From Bdellovibrionaceae bacterium UBA2316 (GTDB lineage: Bacteria; Bdellovibrionota; Bdellovibrionia; Bdellovibrionales; Bdellovibrionaceae), in assembly GCA_002345205.1 (NCBI GenBank), contig DDVI01000126.1:1-19179 (forward strand): a stretch of DNA of 19,179 bases. The letters run 5' to 3'. How positions within the stretch are numbered: the stretch's first letter is position 1; each line of letters begins with the position of its first letter. Both the position numbers and the translations under genes were made by a program. The notes under the pieces were generated by a model. The model did not search any database. It saw nothing but the letters and a program-made list of their open reading frames with translations, and was not told the origin of the DNA. Below, in pieces: positions 1 to 6,260 of the stretch.

Positions 1-1
1 T

Positions 2-289
2 GCTGCGGCCTGATTAATATTAAAGGAAGTCAATATCGATATCTCAAAGAATTGGTCTAAATCAACGGATCAATTGTCACCGGGCTTTTTGGCAAATCTC
101 GACTACGTAATAACTCTTTGTGCGGAAGAAGTTTGTCCAAATTTGCCATCAAAGGCCAAGCGAGTTCACTGGCCTATTAAAGATCCTGCCGGTGTCCCAG
201 AGGAGAAAAAAGCCGAGGCATTCCGTGCCGCAAGAGACGAAATAAAAGAAAAGCTAAACACTTTTAAGATTGAGAAGGCTTTCAAGTAA
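2..289 (+). pseudogene. arsC: C-terminal part of ArsC-type arsenate reductase, interrupted by in-frame TGA
   Basis: The gene enters from the left edge, so only the C-terminal two thirds are visible. The frame carries LKEVNIDIS, then SKSTDQL and YVITLCAEEVCP, followed by KRVHWPIKDPAG and FRAARDEI. These match the low-molecular-weight-phosphatase-like, thioredoxin-coupled arsenate reductases; the two Cys of LCAEEVC are the resolving cysteines of that family, and the nucleophilic Cys of the N-terminal P-loop would lie outside the window. A TGA at 11-13 sits in this same frame, three codons inside visible ArsC-like sequence (AA-stop-LILKEVNIDIS), where the family has a continuous helix. The TTG at 74 is only an internal codon, not a believable start, because homology continues upstream of it. 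Most likely a nonsense-mutated remnant, but the missing 5' end limits certainty. Confidence 0.7.
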
Positions 290-460
290 ATTCAAGATTT
301 GGATGATTCTATGAGCTAAAGTCTCAAACACATGACATAAACACCCTGTATTCAGATGCTTGTGTTACTTTGGGTGTATTTTAAAGTATACATAAGGGGC
401 GATCCCCTGAGGAAGTTGGCCTTTGCGCAAGCGTTGGCTTAGGGCTAGGACTGAGCATGA
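290..460. other. Gene-free stretch with two small inverted repeats
   Basis: No convincing coding frame is seen here. ACACCC at 341-346 pairs with GGGTGT at 372-377, followed by TATTTT, a possible weak terminator for the ArsC remnant. AGGGG at 395-399 pairs with CCCCT at 404-408 around a CGAT loop, a short perfect hairpin of unknown role. Confidence 0.3.
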
Positions 461-847
461 CCTACTTCGTTCATCAGCAGTGTTTTAAGTTGTAATTTAA
501 TTTCTGAAGGATCAACATCGGCGACAATGACCTGGTCTTCAGCTTCATTAAGCTTTACTCTTCTAGCTGATTTCGAATCTGTTACTGCGAGAAAAGATGG
601 AAGGGCCGTATTAGTTAATACTGATATTAAAATCGGAGTCGTTTCTGATATTGAAAATAATTCTGGTCTAAGAGGTGGCAGTTTTGGAACCTATTACGGA
701 TCAAATATCGGAGAAAAACTTTAAAGTGGCACCATCTTTAAATGTGACGTGGTTACCTTTAATAGCAAACATGCTTGGATAACTGAAATCATTCTTAAAG
801 TTGATAGTGCAAATAAGAAAGTAACAGCAGAACTTAAAGAGCAGTGA
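461..847 (+). pseudogene. Probable decayed small lipoprotein/secreted protein gene with in-frame TAA
   Basis: One frame is open from 461 to 847 apart from a TAA at 722-724. It reads SVLSCNLISEG near its beginning, which resembles the end of a lipoprotein signal peptide with its Cys, then protein-like sequence including DFESVTARKDGRAVLVN, and after the TAA continues as SGTIFKCDVVTFNSKHAWIT and ILKVDSANKKVTAELKEQ before a TGA at 845. The part after the stop has a sensible amino-acid mix, so the stop looks like a lesion in a longer gene. An ATG at 457 with MTYFVHQQC in another frame suggests the true start may also be frameshifted away. The ATG at 527 could give a 65-residue peptide, but it has no ribosome binding site. 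No family recognised. Confidence 0.35.
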
Positions 848-939
848 ACAGGGGAATTGCAAAACGTATTTACTCGAAACTATGACTGCGCAACACGATA
901 ACATATTTTTAGAAGAAAGCTGTCGAATCACAGTCAGAT

Positions 940-1470
940 TTAAGACATATCCATTTTCAAACCGCCCTGTGGTTGCAAAAGATCTTCTAGGAAAAATGCG
1001 GCTAGTTCTGATCGGCCAGACAAACCGGATTTAGAGTAAATGGCGATAGATTGCACGCGCGCTGTTTTTTCTGTGGTATTGCGAATGTCCGCAATTTCCT
1101 TCAGGGAAAGGCCTTTTAATAATAGCAAGGCTACTTCTTTTTCTGCTGCGGTTAAATTCCATTTTGTTAATTGTTGATCAATGGATTGCGATAAACCTTC
1201 TATATATTTCTGTGCTTCCATTTTCCAGTCACGGGCTTCTTTTTTCAGTTGAATGTTTTCATTCAAAGAGTCAGTGAGCTTATGCTTTAGCTTAAAAGAG
1301 TCCTTCATGAAATAAAAAATACCAAATAGAGCGGCCAGACCAGCACCGCCTTCGACCAGGACATGCCACAGTTCGACACCCTCTTGTGAGTCGGTGAACA
1401 AGTCAAAGGCCACCATGACGGTCATGATGGCTAAAACAGTGGTGATTACTATTCGTTCGTGCCGAGTCAT
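940..1470 (-). CDS. Membrane-anchored LuxR-family transcriptional regulator
   Basis: The 176-residue protein has two predicted membrane helices (about residues 6-24 and 35-54), a charged helical linker (about 58-100), and a C-terminal LuxR-type helix-turn-helix (about 105-165). The helix-turn-helix contains LTAAEKEVALLLLKGLSLKE followed by IADIRNTTEKTARVQS, the usual scanning and recognition helices, although RVQ replaces the commoner TVKxH ending. It has no receiver or ligand domain, so any signal is probably sensed in or near the membrane. It lies 48 nt downstream of the cytochrome b561 gene on the same strand, suggesting co-transcription and possibly control of the adjacent redox/PepSY genes (inference). 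There is no Shine-Dalgarno sequence before the ATG; a promoter-like element ends 7 nt before it. Confidence 0.8.
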   Translation of the reverse strand: MTRHERIVITTVLAIMTVMVAFDLFTDSQEGVELWHVLVEGGAGLAALFGIFYFMKDSFKLKHKLTDSLNENIQLKKEARDWKMEAQKYIEGLSQSIDQQLTKWNLTAAEKEVALLLLKGLSLKEIADIRNTTEKTARVQSIAIYSKSGLSGRSELAAFFLEDLLQPQGGLKMDMS

Positions 1471-1477
1471 GTTTCAA

Positions 1478-1506
1478 ATACTAACGTAAAGATCCATCGT
1501 CGTCAT
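1478..1506 (-). promoter_or_regulatory. Possible promoter of the LuxR regulator, giving a leaderless transcript
   Basis: Read on the minus strand: ATGACG (1506-1501), 17 nt, TAGTAT (1483-1478), each matching the sigma-70 consensus at 4 of 6 bases. The -10-like box ends 7 nt before the ATG at 1470, so transcription would begin at or next to the start codon. Weak taken alone; supported by the same geometry at other genes in this window that lack a ribosome binding site. Confidence 0.25.
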
Positions 1507-1518
1507 GAGTTTAGTTGT

Positions 1519-2232
1519 TTATTCATGTTCGTTTTCAGCCTCAGCCTCGTTTTCGTTTTCTCCTAGCTGAAGAGTCTGACCAAACAGAGTCAGTGTTCGA
1601 GTTTGCGGGTCAAAGTTTTTGTAGAGATAAAGTCCCGAGGAAATCACTAGGGCAATTAAAATGATCGCGGCCAATCGTCGTGATGACGGGATCGCCGTCG
1701 CCGGTTCAGACGTTTCTTTTTTGCCGTCAATCATGCTTAATGCAATAGCGTCCCGGTGTCGCATCGAATGAAGAATCACTCCGGATATATGAAGTACTAC
1801 GATTACGATGAATGAGTTTGCCATGAATTCATGAATGTCCTCAAACGCTTCTTTATTGCCAGTGCTCATTAGGTACCCGGTCCCAGCGAGTCCGAAAGCT
1901 AAGGCGAACATGGTTATCGCAGCCCAGCTGGATGCGGGGTTATGTCCTAGCCAGCGTTTTTTTGAACCAGACACAATTCCTAAAAAATAGTCCTTTAAAT
2001 GAACCGGATTTAAGCTAAACCCAGAAAACCGAGCCTGTTGCGAACCCATAACGCCCCAAATTACGCGCCAAATAACTAAGCCGCCTAAGAGCAGGCCGGA
2101 CAACATATGGTAGCTAAAGACTAAAGACTCGTCGTCAACGGTTTTAGCAATACCAAACGAAAACAGAAAGAGTCCTGAAAAAAGCCAATGGAAAAGTCGG
2201 GTCGGTACGTCATATACTAAAGTTGATCTCAT
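1519..2232 (-). CDS. Cytochrome b561-type diheme membrane protein
   Basis: A 237-residue inner-membrane b-type cytochrome that would pass electrons between membrane carriers and a partner. It opens with VYDVPTRLFHWLFSG, the hallmark of the Ni/Fe-hydrogenase b-subunit-like cytochrome b561 family. Candidate heme ligands are His15, His42, His134 and His148, all in or beside membrane helices; a fifth helix occurs at about 187-204. The ATG at 2232 is chosen because GGAGG lies 6 nt upstream and homology starts there; the open frame continues 35 codons further without support. The C-terminus is an acidic low-complexity tail (NENEAEAENEHE) coded by near-repeats of GAAAAC/GAGGCT type. It is divergent from a PepSY-type periplasmic protein and upstream of a LuxR regulator, a plausible small redox module. 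Confidence 0.88.
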   Translation of the reverse strand: MRSTLVYDVPTRLFHWLFSGLFLFSFGIAKTVDDESLVFSYHMLSGLLLGGLVIWRVIWGVMGSQQARFSGFSLNPVHLKDYFLGIVSGSKKRWLGHNPASSWAAITMFALAFGLAGTGYLMSTGNKEAFEDIHEFMANSFIVIVVLHISGVILHSMRHRDAIALSMIDGKKETSEPATAIPSSRRLAAIILIALVISSGLYLYKNFDPQTRTLTLFGQTLQLGENENEAEAENEHE

Positions 2233-2405
2233 AGTGAGCCTCCTATCCAGTAGTTTGTATCTATTTGCTTTATTCGTCCATAGGCTAAATGGCGTATGGG
2301 CGGAATTACAGACACTTAGGCTATTTGACCCATTCACAAAATTGAAAACTATTGCATACTCAAAGTAAAGAAATGGGAATCACCCCATTCAACAGGAGAT
2401 GTAAA

Positions 2406-2663
2406 ATGAAGCAAATCATAGTGGTATTAGCGGTTTTAGGCATGGTCACATCGGCCCAGGCAAAGAAAAACTGTACGAGTGAGCCCAAGTCCAAATGGAT
2501 GTCCGAAGCTGATTTTAAAAAGAAAGTCGAGGCTGATGGGTATAAAATCTCGAAATTTAAGCAGCCGGGAACATGTTATGAAATATACGGAACCGACAAA
2601 GATGGTAAGAAGGTCGAAATCTATTTTAACCCGGTAGACGGCGCGATTGTGAAAGCGAAATAA
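2406..2663 (+). CDS. Small periplasmic PepSY-like protein
   Basis: An 85-residue precursor with a signal peptide (residues 1-19, cleavage after AQA) and a mature part of about 66 residues. The mature part reads KWMSEADFKKKVEADGYKI, then CYEIYGTDKDGKKVEIYFNP and DGAIV, the strand-helix layout of PepSY domains (PepSY_2/DUF-type). Two Cys, one near the mature N-terminus and one in TCYEIYG, could pair. Such proteins are commonly encoded beside cytochrome b561 genes, and here the two are divergent with about 170 nt between starts. The ATG at 2406 is chosen because AGGAG precedes it at about 2392-2396 and it places the signal peptide at the N-terminus; the ORF opens 18 codons earlier. TTGACC at 2325-2330 is a possible -35 without a good -10. 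Confidence 0.82.
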   Translation: MKQIIVVLAVLGMVTSAQAKKNCTSEPKSKWMSEADFKKKVEADGYKISKFKQPGTCYEIYGTDKDGKKVEIYFNPVDGAIVKAK

Positions 2664-2681
2664 CAACACCCTCTGTCCAAG

Positions 2682-2718
2682 CAAAGGGACGCATCCAGTT
2701 ATGCCGATGCGTCCTTTG
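2682..2718 (+). terminator. Terminator hairpin after the PepSY gene
   Basis: CAAAGGGACGCATC (2682-2695 region) pairs with GATGCGTCCTTTG (2706-2718) with one bulged G and a loop of about 10 nt. The downstream tract TCATTT is only modestly T-rich. Confidence 0.7.
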
Positions 2719-2744
2719 TCATTTACCTGAAATAGGCTTTAAAT
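2716..2744 (+). promoter_or_regulatory. Candidate promoter of the P-type ATPase
   Basis: TTGTCA (2716-2721, 5 of 6 to consensus) is followed after 17 nt by TTAAAT (2739-2744, 4 of 6). The -10-like box ends 6 nt before the ATG at 2751, which lacks a ribosome binding site, so a leaderless mRNA is possible. The -35 overlaps the right arm of the upstream terminator hairpin. Confidence 0.4.
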
Positions 2745-2750
2745 GAAATA

Positions 2751-5168
2751 ATGAGTTTGAATTCCATCACCCAAAAATCAAATGGCCTTACGACCGAACA
2801 GGCTCAGCAGCTTTTGCGGATCCACGGCAGAAATGAACTTGTTGCCGGCTCACAATTTACACAGTTTAGGCAGTTCTTGAAAATTCTGTCTGACCCGATG
2901 GGTTTAATGATGCTTGGCCTTTCTGGCCTCTATTTTCTGACGGGTGAATCGACGGATGCCATTATTATTCTAATAGCGTACATCCCGGTCACCGCTGTCG
3001 ATGTGTTTTTGGAACTCAAATCTGAAAAAGCGCTAAAGGCTTTAAAGTCGAATTTGCAAACATCAGCAAAAATTCTTCGTGATGGCGTGCTTAAAGATAT
3101 TCCAATTCAATTGATTGTTCCGGGTGATGTTATCGCATTTGAAGAGGGGCAGTCTTTGCCCGCTGACGGAAAAGTCATCGAAAGCCAAAATTTATCTATC
3201 AATGAATCTGCGCTGACTGGAGAGTCTCTGCCAATTGAAAAAAATAGAGAAGCCGATTTTTTTGCGGGAACCTCTGTTCTAAATGGTCGGGGGTTCGGTC
3301 TAATAAAAAAAACTGGAAAAGAAACGAAGTTTGGTAAAATTAGTCATTTGTTAGAAGAAACCAAAGGTCAGGAATCACCACTTCAGATAAAAGTCTATGC
3401 ACTGGTTAAAAAAATCGTGATCTTGGCGGCGGGGCTTGTGATTCTTCTTTTCTGGATAGAATATGCGCGCGGTTCAAGTTGGCTTAAATCCTTGATCACG
3501 GCGTTAACTTTTGGGATGGCCGCAGTTCCCGAAGAATTTCCTTTAGTTTTCACTTTGTACCTCAGCATGGGGGCGTATCGTTTGTCAAAACATGGGGTGC
3601 TTGTTAAAACACTTCCAAGTGTCGAGACGCTAGGTAATGTGGATGTAATTTGTACGGACAAAACGGGAACTTTAACCGAAGGTCGATTTAGTTTGGTGGA
3701 GGTTGTTCCGTTTGGCTCGTTAAATTCTGATGAGCGAAATCTAATAGCATTATTAGCCTGCGAGCCTACGCCCGTGGATGCGATGGAAACAGCAATTTTT
3801 GAAAAGATATCGGGTGTAACTTTTGCCAGAGAAAAATGGACGTTGAAATACGATTACCCGTTCGAGCCGCAAGGTAAACACATGACTCACGTCTGGTTGA
3901 ATGAACAGGGCGAATCCGTGTTAGCAATGAAAGGCGCCGTTGAAGGTGTCCTTGAGCATTGTAAAGTGGACGAAATTGACCGGCGAAATATTTTAGATTC
4001 AGTGACTCGTTTAGCGTCTGAAGGAAAACGAATTCTTGGTCTAGCTAGTAGTAAAAGGCTGTTTTCAGGCAACAGAGTTGAAGATGAAAAGGGCGCGAGT
4101 TTTATTGGTCTTCTCGTTTTTAGTGATCCCGTTCGTAGTTCTGCAAAACAGGCCATTTCGGACTGTCAAAGTGCCGGAATCGAAATAAAAATGCTTACTG
4201 GAGATCATCTTTTAACGGCTCATGCCATTGCCGATGAACTTAAAATATCTCATAGTGAAAATTCCATTTTCAGCGGCTCACAGCTTTTGGAAATGGACCA
4301 GGAACAACGAACTCGCGCTTATGTGCAAGGCGCGATTTTTGCGCGGGTAACGCCTGAACAAAAATATGAAATGGTTAAAACGCTTAAGAGTCATAACAAA
4401 GTCGTCGCCATGACGGGGGACGGAGTCAATGATTCGCCTGCTTTAAAGCTAGCCGATATCGGCGTCAGTATGGGGGAAAACGCGACGGACGTAGCCAGAT
4501 CGACGGCAAAAATGATTCTATTAAAAAATGATTTTAATGGAGTAGTGCATGCAATCCTAGAGGGGCGAAATATATTTTCTAATTTGCGACGAAGTTTTTC
4601 TTACTTGATTGCATTTCATATTCCCGTGGTTCTTTTGGCATTTATTCCGCCGCTGCTGGGGTGGAGTCAATTGATGTTACCGGTTCATATTATTTTATTG
4701 GAATTGATTGTTCATCCCATTTCCGCGTTCGCATTTGAAAATCTAAAATCACAAAGTCATCATGCACGTCGATCATTGATTCCCACGTCGACCGCTATTA
4801 CAGCCGGAGTGTCCGGGTTGCTTTTAAGTGTTTTAAGTTTACTGCCTATGATGGATTTGAATGCGCAGTCAGATTTAAATCACATTCGCAGTCTGGTCTT
4901 GGTGACTGTTCTGTTTGGAAATATCGGTTTTACTTTTGTTGAGGCTTGGCCAAATTATCGTTCTTTAAAAGTAACCCTTATTATTGGCATTCTGGCGGTC
5001 CTTCCGTTTGCGCTTTGCAATCTAAATATTTTTAGAGAGATATTCCATTTAAGTCCGATTTCAAATTTGGAACTTGCCAAGGCGTTAGTGTTTGGTGTGA
5101 TAGCTTCGATTCCTAGCTTTTTATACAGATTGAGTTTGTTTAATAAGGTATACCATCGTAGGCTATGA
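2751..5168 (+). CDS. P-type cation-transporting ATPase (P2-like)
   Basis: An 805-residue inner-membrane pump that couples ATP hydrolysis to cation transport. In order: N-terminal cation-ATPase segment (GLTTEQAQQLL, HGRNEL), membrane helices, actuator domain with TGES at 156-159, membrane helix with PEEFP at 260-264, phosphorylation loop DKTGT with Asp303, nucleotide domain with KGA, hinge TGD at 483-485, TGDGVND at 555-561, and a C-terminal helix bundle. All catalytic motifs are intact. PEEFP rather than the PEGLP of Ca2+ pumps, and the absence of a Cys-Pro-Cys motif or metal-binding domain, argue against a heavy-metal P1B pump; the ion is not decidable from sequence. At 805 residues it is shorter than typical P2 pumps (about 880-920). 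The start has no Shine-Dalgarno sequence. A terminator follows at 5193. Confidence 0.92.
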   Translation: MSLNSITQKSNGLTTEQAQQLLRIHGRNELVAGSQFTQFRQFLKILSDPMGLMMLGLSGLYFLTGESTDAIIILIAYIPVTAVDVFLELKSEKALKALKSNLQTSAKILRDGVLKDIPIQLIVPGDVIAFEEGQSLPADGKVIESQNLSINESALTGESLPIEKNREADFFAGTSVLNGRGFGLIKKTGKETKFGKISHLLEETKGQESPLQIKVYALVKKIVILAAGLVILLFWIEYARGSSWLKSLITALTFGMAAVPEEFPLVFTLYLSMGAYRLSKHGVLVKTLPSVETLGNVDVICTDKTGTLTEGRFSLVEVVPFGSLNSDERNLIALLACEPTPVDAMETAIFEKISGVTFAREKWTLKYDYPFEPQGKHMTHVWLNEQGESVLAMKGAVEGVLEHCKVDEIDRRNILDSVTRLASEGKRILGLASSKRLFSGNRVEDEKGASFIGLLVFSDPVRSSAKQAISDCQSAGIEIKMLTGDHLLTAHAIADELKISHSENSIFSGSQLLEMDQEQRTRAYVQGAIFARVTPEQKYEMVKTLKSHNKVVAMTGDGVNDSPALKLADIGVSMGENATDVARSTAKMILLKNDFNGVVHAILEGRNIFSNLRRSFSYLIAFHIPVVLLAFIPPLLGWSQLMLPVHIILLELIVHPISAFAFENLKSQSHHARRSLIPTSTAITAGVSGLLLSVLSLLPMMDLNAQSDLNHIRSLVLVTVLFGNIGFTFVEAWPNYRSLKVTLIIGILAVLPFALCNLNIFREIFHLSPISNLELAKALVFGVIASIPSFLYRLSLFNKVYHRRL

Positions 5169-5192
5169 AGTCGAGAAGAAGTCGGCTAAGCA

Positions 5193-5230
5193 GGGTCCCC
5201 ATAAAAATGGAGACCCGAGATATTTTTATT
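5193..5230 (+). terminator. Rho-independent terminator of the P-type ATPase gene
   Basis: GGGTCCCCAT (5193-5202) and ATGGAGACCC (5207-5216) pair with one mismatch around an AAAA loop, and TATTTTTATT follows on the plus strand from about 5220. It lies between convergent genes; the minus strand lacks a T tract, so it is directional. Confidence 0.8.
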
Positions 5231-5624
5231 GATTTTCGTTCGCACGTTCCGGTAGTTCGATACCGCAATCAGCATGGGCTTGTTTGAAGGCCTCTTCAGT
5301 GGGACGTTCGCCGTCTCCGGGTTTACCAATTTTATCTTCTAAACACGTAATTTGTTCTTCGATTAAATTCCGTGGTGGGCCGTTTGGTTGCCTAATTTGA
5401 TTGGCCGAAATGTTACACTCTTGAAAGGCGATTTCCATCGCGTCGCGAGACGGACGTTCACCTTGACCAGGTTCGCCTAATAGTCCGGATAGACACTGTT
5501 TCTGCTCATCAGTGAATTCCCTGTGTCCACCACCGCCATGTCGACCGCCGTGACGAGGTTGGTCCATTTGCGCCAGCGCCGGTAATATAGAAAGCATCAC
5601 GGCAGCGTATACAATCCATTTCAT
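5226..5624 (-). CDS. Secreted two-repeat Cys-containing protein of unknown function
   Basis: A 132-residue protein with a signal peptide (about 1-18, ALA|QMD). A Gly/His-rich stretch (RHGGRHGGGGH) at about 24-34 is followed by two related repeats of roughly 50 residues. Repeat 1 is QKQCLSGLLGEPGQGERPS with AFQECNI; repeat 2 is QITCLEDKIGKPGDGERPT with AHADCGI. Each repeat thus has a Cys, a G-x-PG-x-GERP turn and a second Cys, so each could form one disulfide-closed helical hairpin. The His cluster could bind metal (inference). ATG at 5624 is preceded by AAAGGAG at 7 nt. It is convergent with the P-type ATPase gene and divergent from the Spy-like gene. I do not recognise the family. Confidence 0.75.
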   Translation of the reverse strand: MKWIVYAAVMLSILPALAQMDQPRHGGRHGGGGHREFTDEQKQCLSGLLGEPGQGERPSRDAMEIAFQECNISANQIRQPNGPPRNLIEEQITCLEDKIGKPGDGERPTEEAFKQAHADCGIELPERANENQ

Positions 5625-5638
5625 ACTCTAACTCCTTT

Positions 5639-5654
5639 AAGGGCTAGTGCCCTT
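5639..5654. repeat. Perfect inverted repeat upstream of the two-repeat secreted protein
   Basis: AAGGGC and GCCCTT flank a TAGT loop. The site lies just upstream of the ribosome binding site of the minus-strand gene, in the divergent intergenic region, and could be an operator or a 5' leader hairpin. Confidence 0.4.
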
Positions 5655-5799
5655 GTGTTGTGAGCATAGAATCACAAAAAAATAAGTAAGGAGTGTGGAA
5701 TATCTTTTTGAGACGCAAAAATAATTTTAAAAGGCTTTCCACGTTCTCTCCACAATTGCCTGTCACGATGAAACCGAACCCTACTACTTGGAGGTAGCT

Positions 5800-6252
5800 A
5801 TGAAAAAACTGATGATTGTACTTGCAATTTCGTTCTTTGCCGCAACGGCGATGTCGCTTGAAAGTGGCGAATTTAATTTAGTTGCTAATTCGGCGGCAGA
5901 ACATCCGTGTGTGAAAGTGAATCTGACTCTGGATCAAATTTCTGCAATTAAAAATATAGTCTTTAAAAGCAGTCAAGTTCGCGCACAAGACGAAGCCAAC
6001 CTTAAAAAAGCCATGCTAGAAGTGGATCACATTTTAGCCAGCAGCACATCGACTAAAGAAGATGCTGAAAAAGCGCAAAATAATTTACAACAGGCGATGG
6101 CCGCATTAGCTAAAGCCGCCGCGCAGTTAGATCTCTCAATTAACTATGACGTCCTTCATGCGGATCAACGTGAGATGGGCTCTCTATGCGCTAAATACAT
6201 GTATTCATTTCCGCCCTTAGTTTCGAATTCAATCGCCTCTAACATAAAATAG
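5800..6252 (+). CDS. Small secreted helical protein, possibly Spy/CpxP-like
   Basis: A 150-residue precursor with signal peptide MKKLMIVLAISFFAATAMS. The mature protein starts its helical part with VNLTLDQISAIKNIV and ends with LHADQREMGSLC, the two LTxxQ-like anchors that bracket the helical hairpin in periplasmic Spy/CpxP chaperones; between them is a charged Ala-rich helix (residues about 60-120). Two Cys (in EHPCVKV and GSLCAKY) flank the helical core and may pair. The family call is an inference from this layout. ATG at 5800 is chosen because GGAGG is 5 nt upstream; the TTG at 5788 is part of that ribosome binding site. Only 8 nt separate it from the next gene, so the two are surely co-transcribed and may act together at the envelope. 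Confidence 0.7.
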   Translation: MKKLMIVLAISFFAATAMSLESGEFNLVANSAAEHPCVKVNLTLDQISAIKNIVFKSSQVRAQDEANLKKAMLEVDHILASSTSTKEDAEKAQNNLQQAMAALAKAAAQLDLSINYDVLHADQREMGSLCAKYMYSFPPLVSNSIASNIK

Positions 6253-6260
6253 GAAATAAC

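Noticed and set aside
701..931. 76-residue minus-strand reading frame
   Set aside because: Antisense to the broken plus-strand frame, no ribosome binding site, unlikely composition with many Cys and Phe.
2436..2684. 82-residue frame antisense to the PepSY gene
   Set aside because: Shadow of a well-supported secreted protein.
3395..3661. Frames of 88-89 residues antisense to the P-type ATPase
   Set aside because: The ATPase motifs prove the plus strand; the antisense frames have no start signals or family match.
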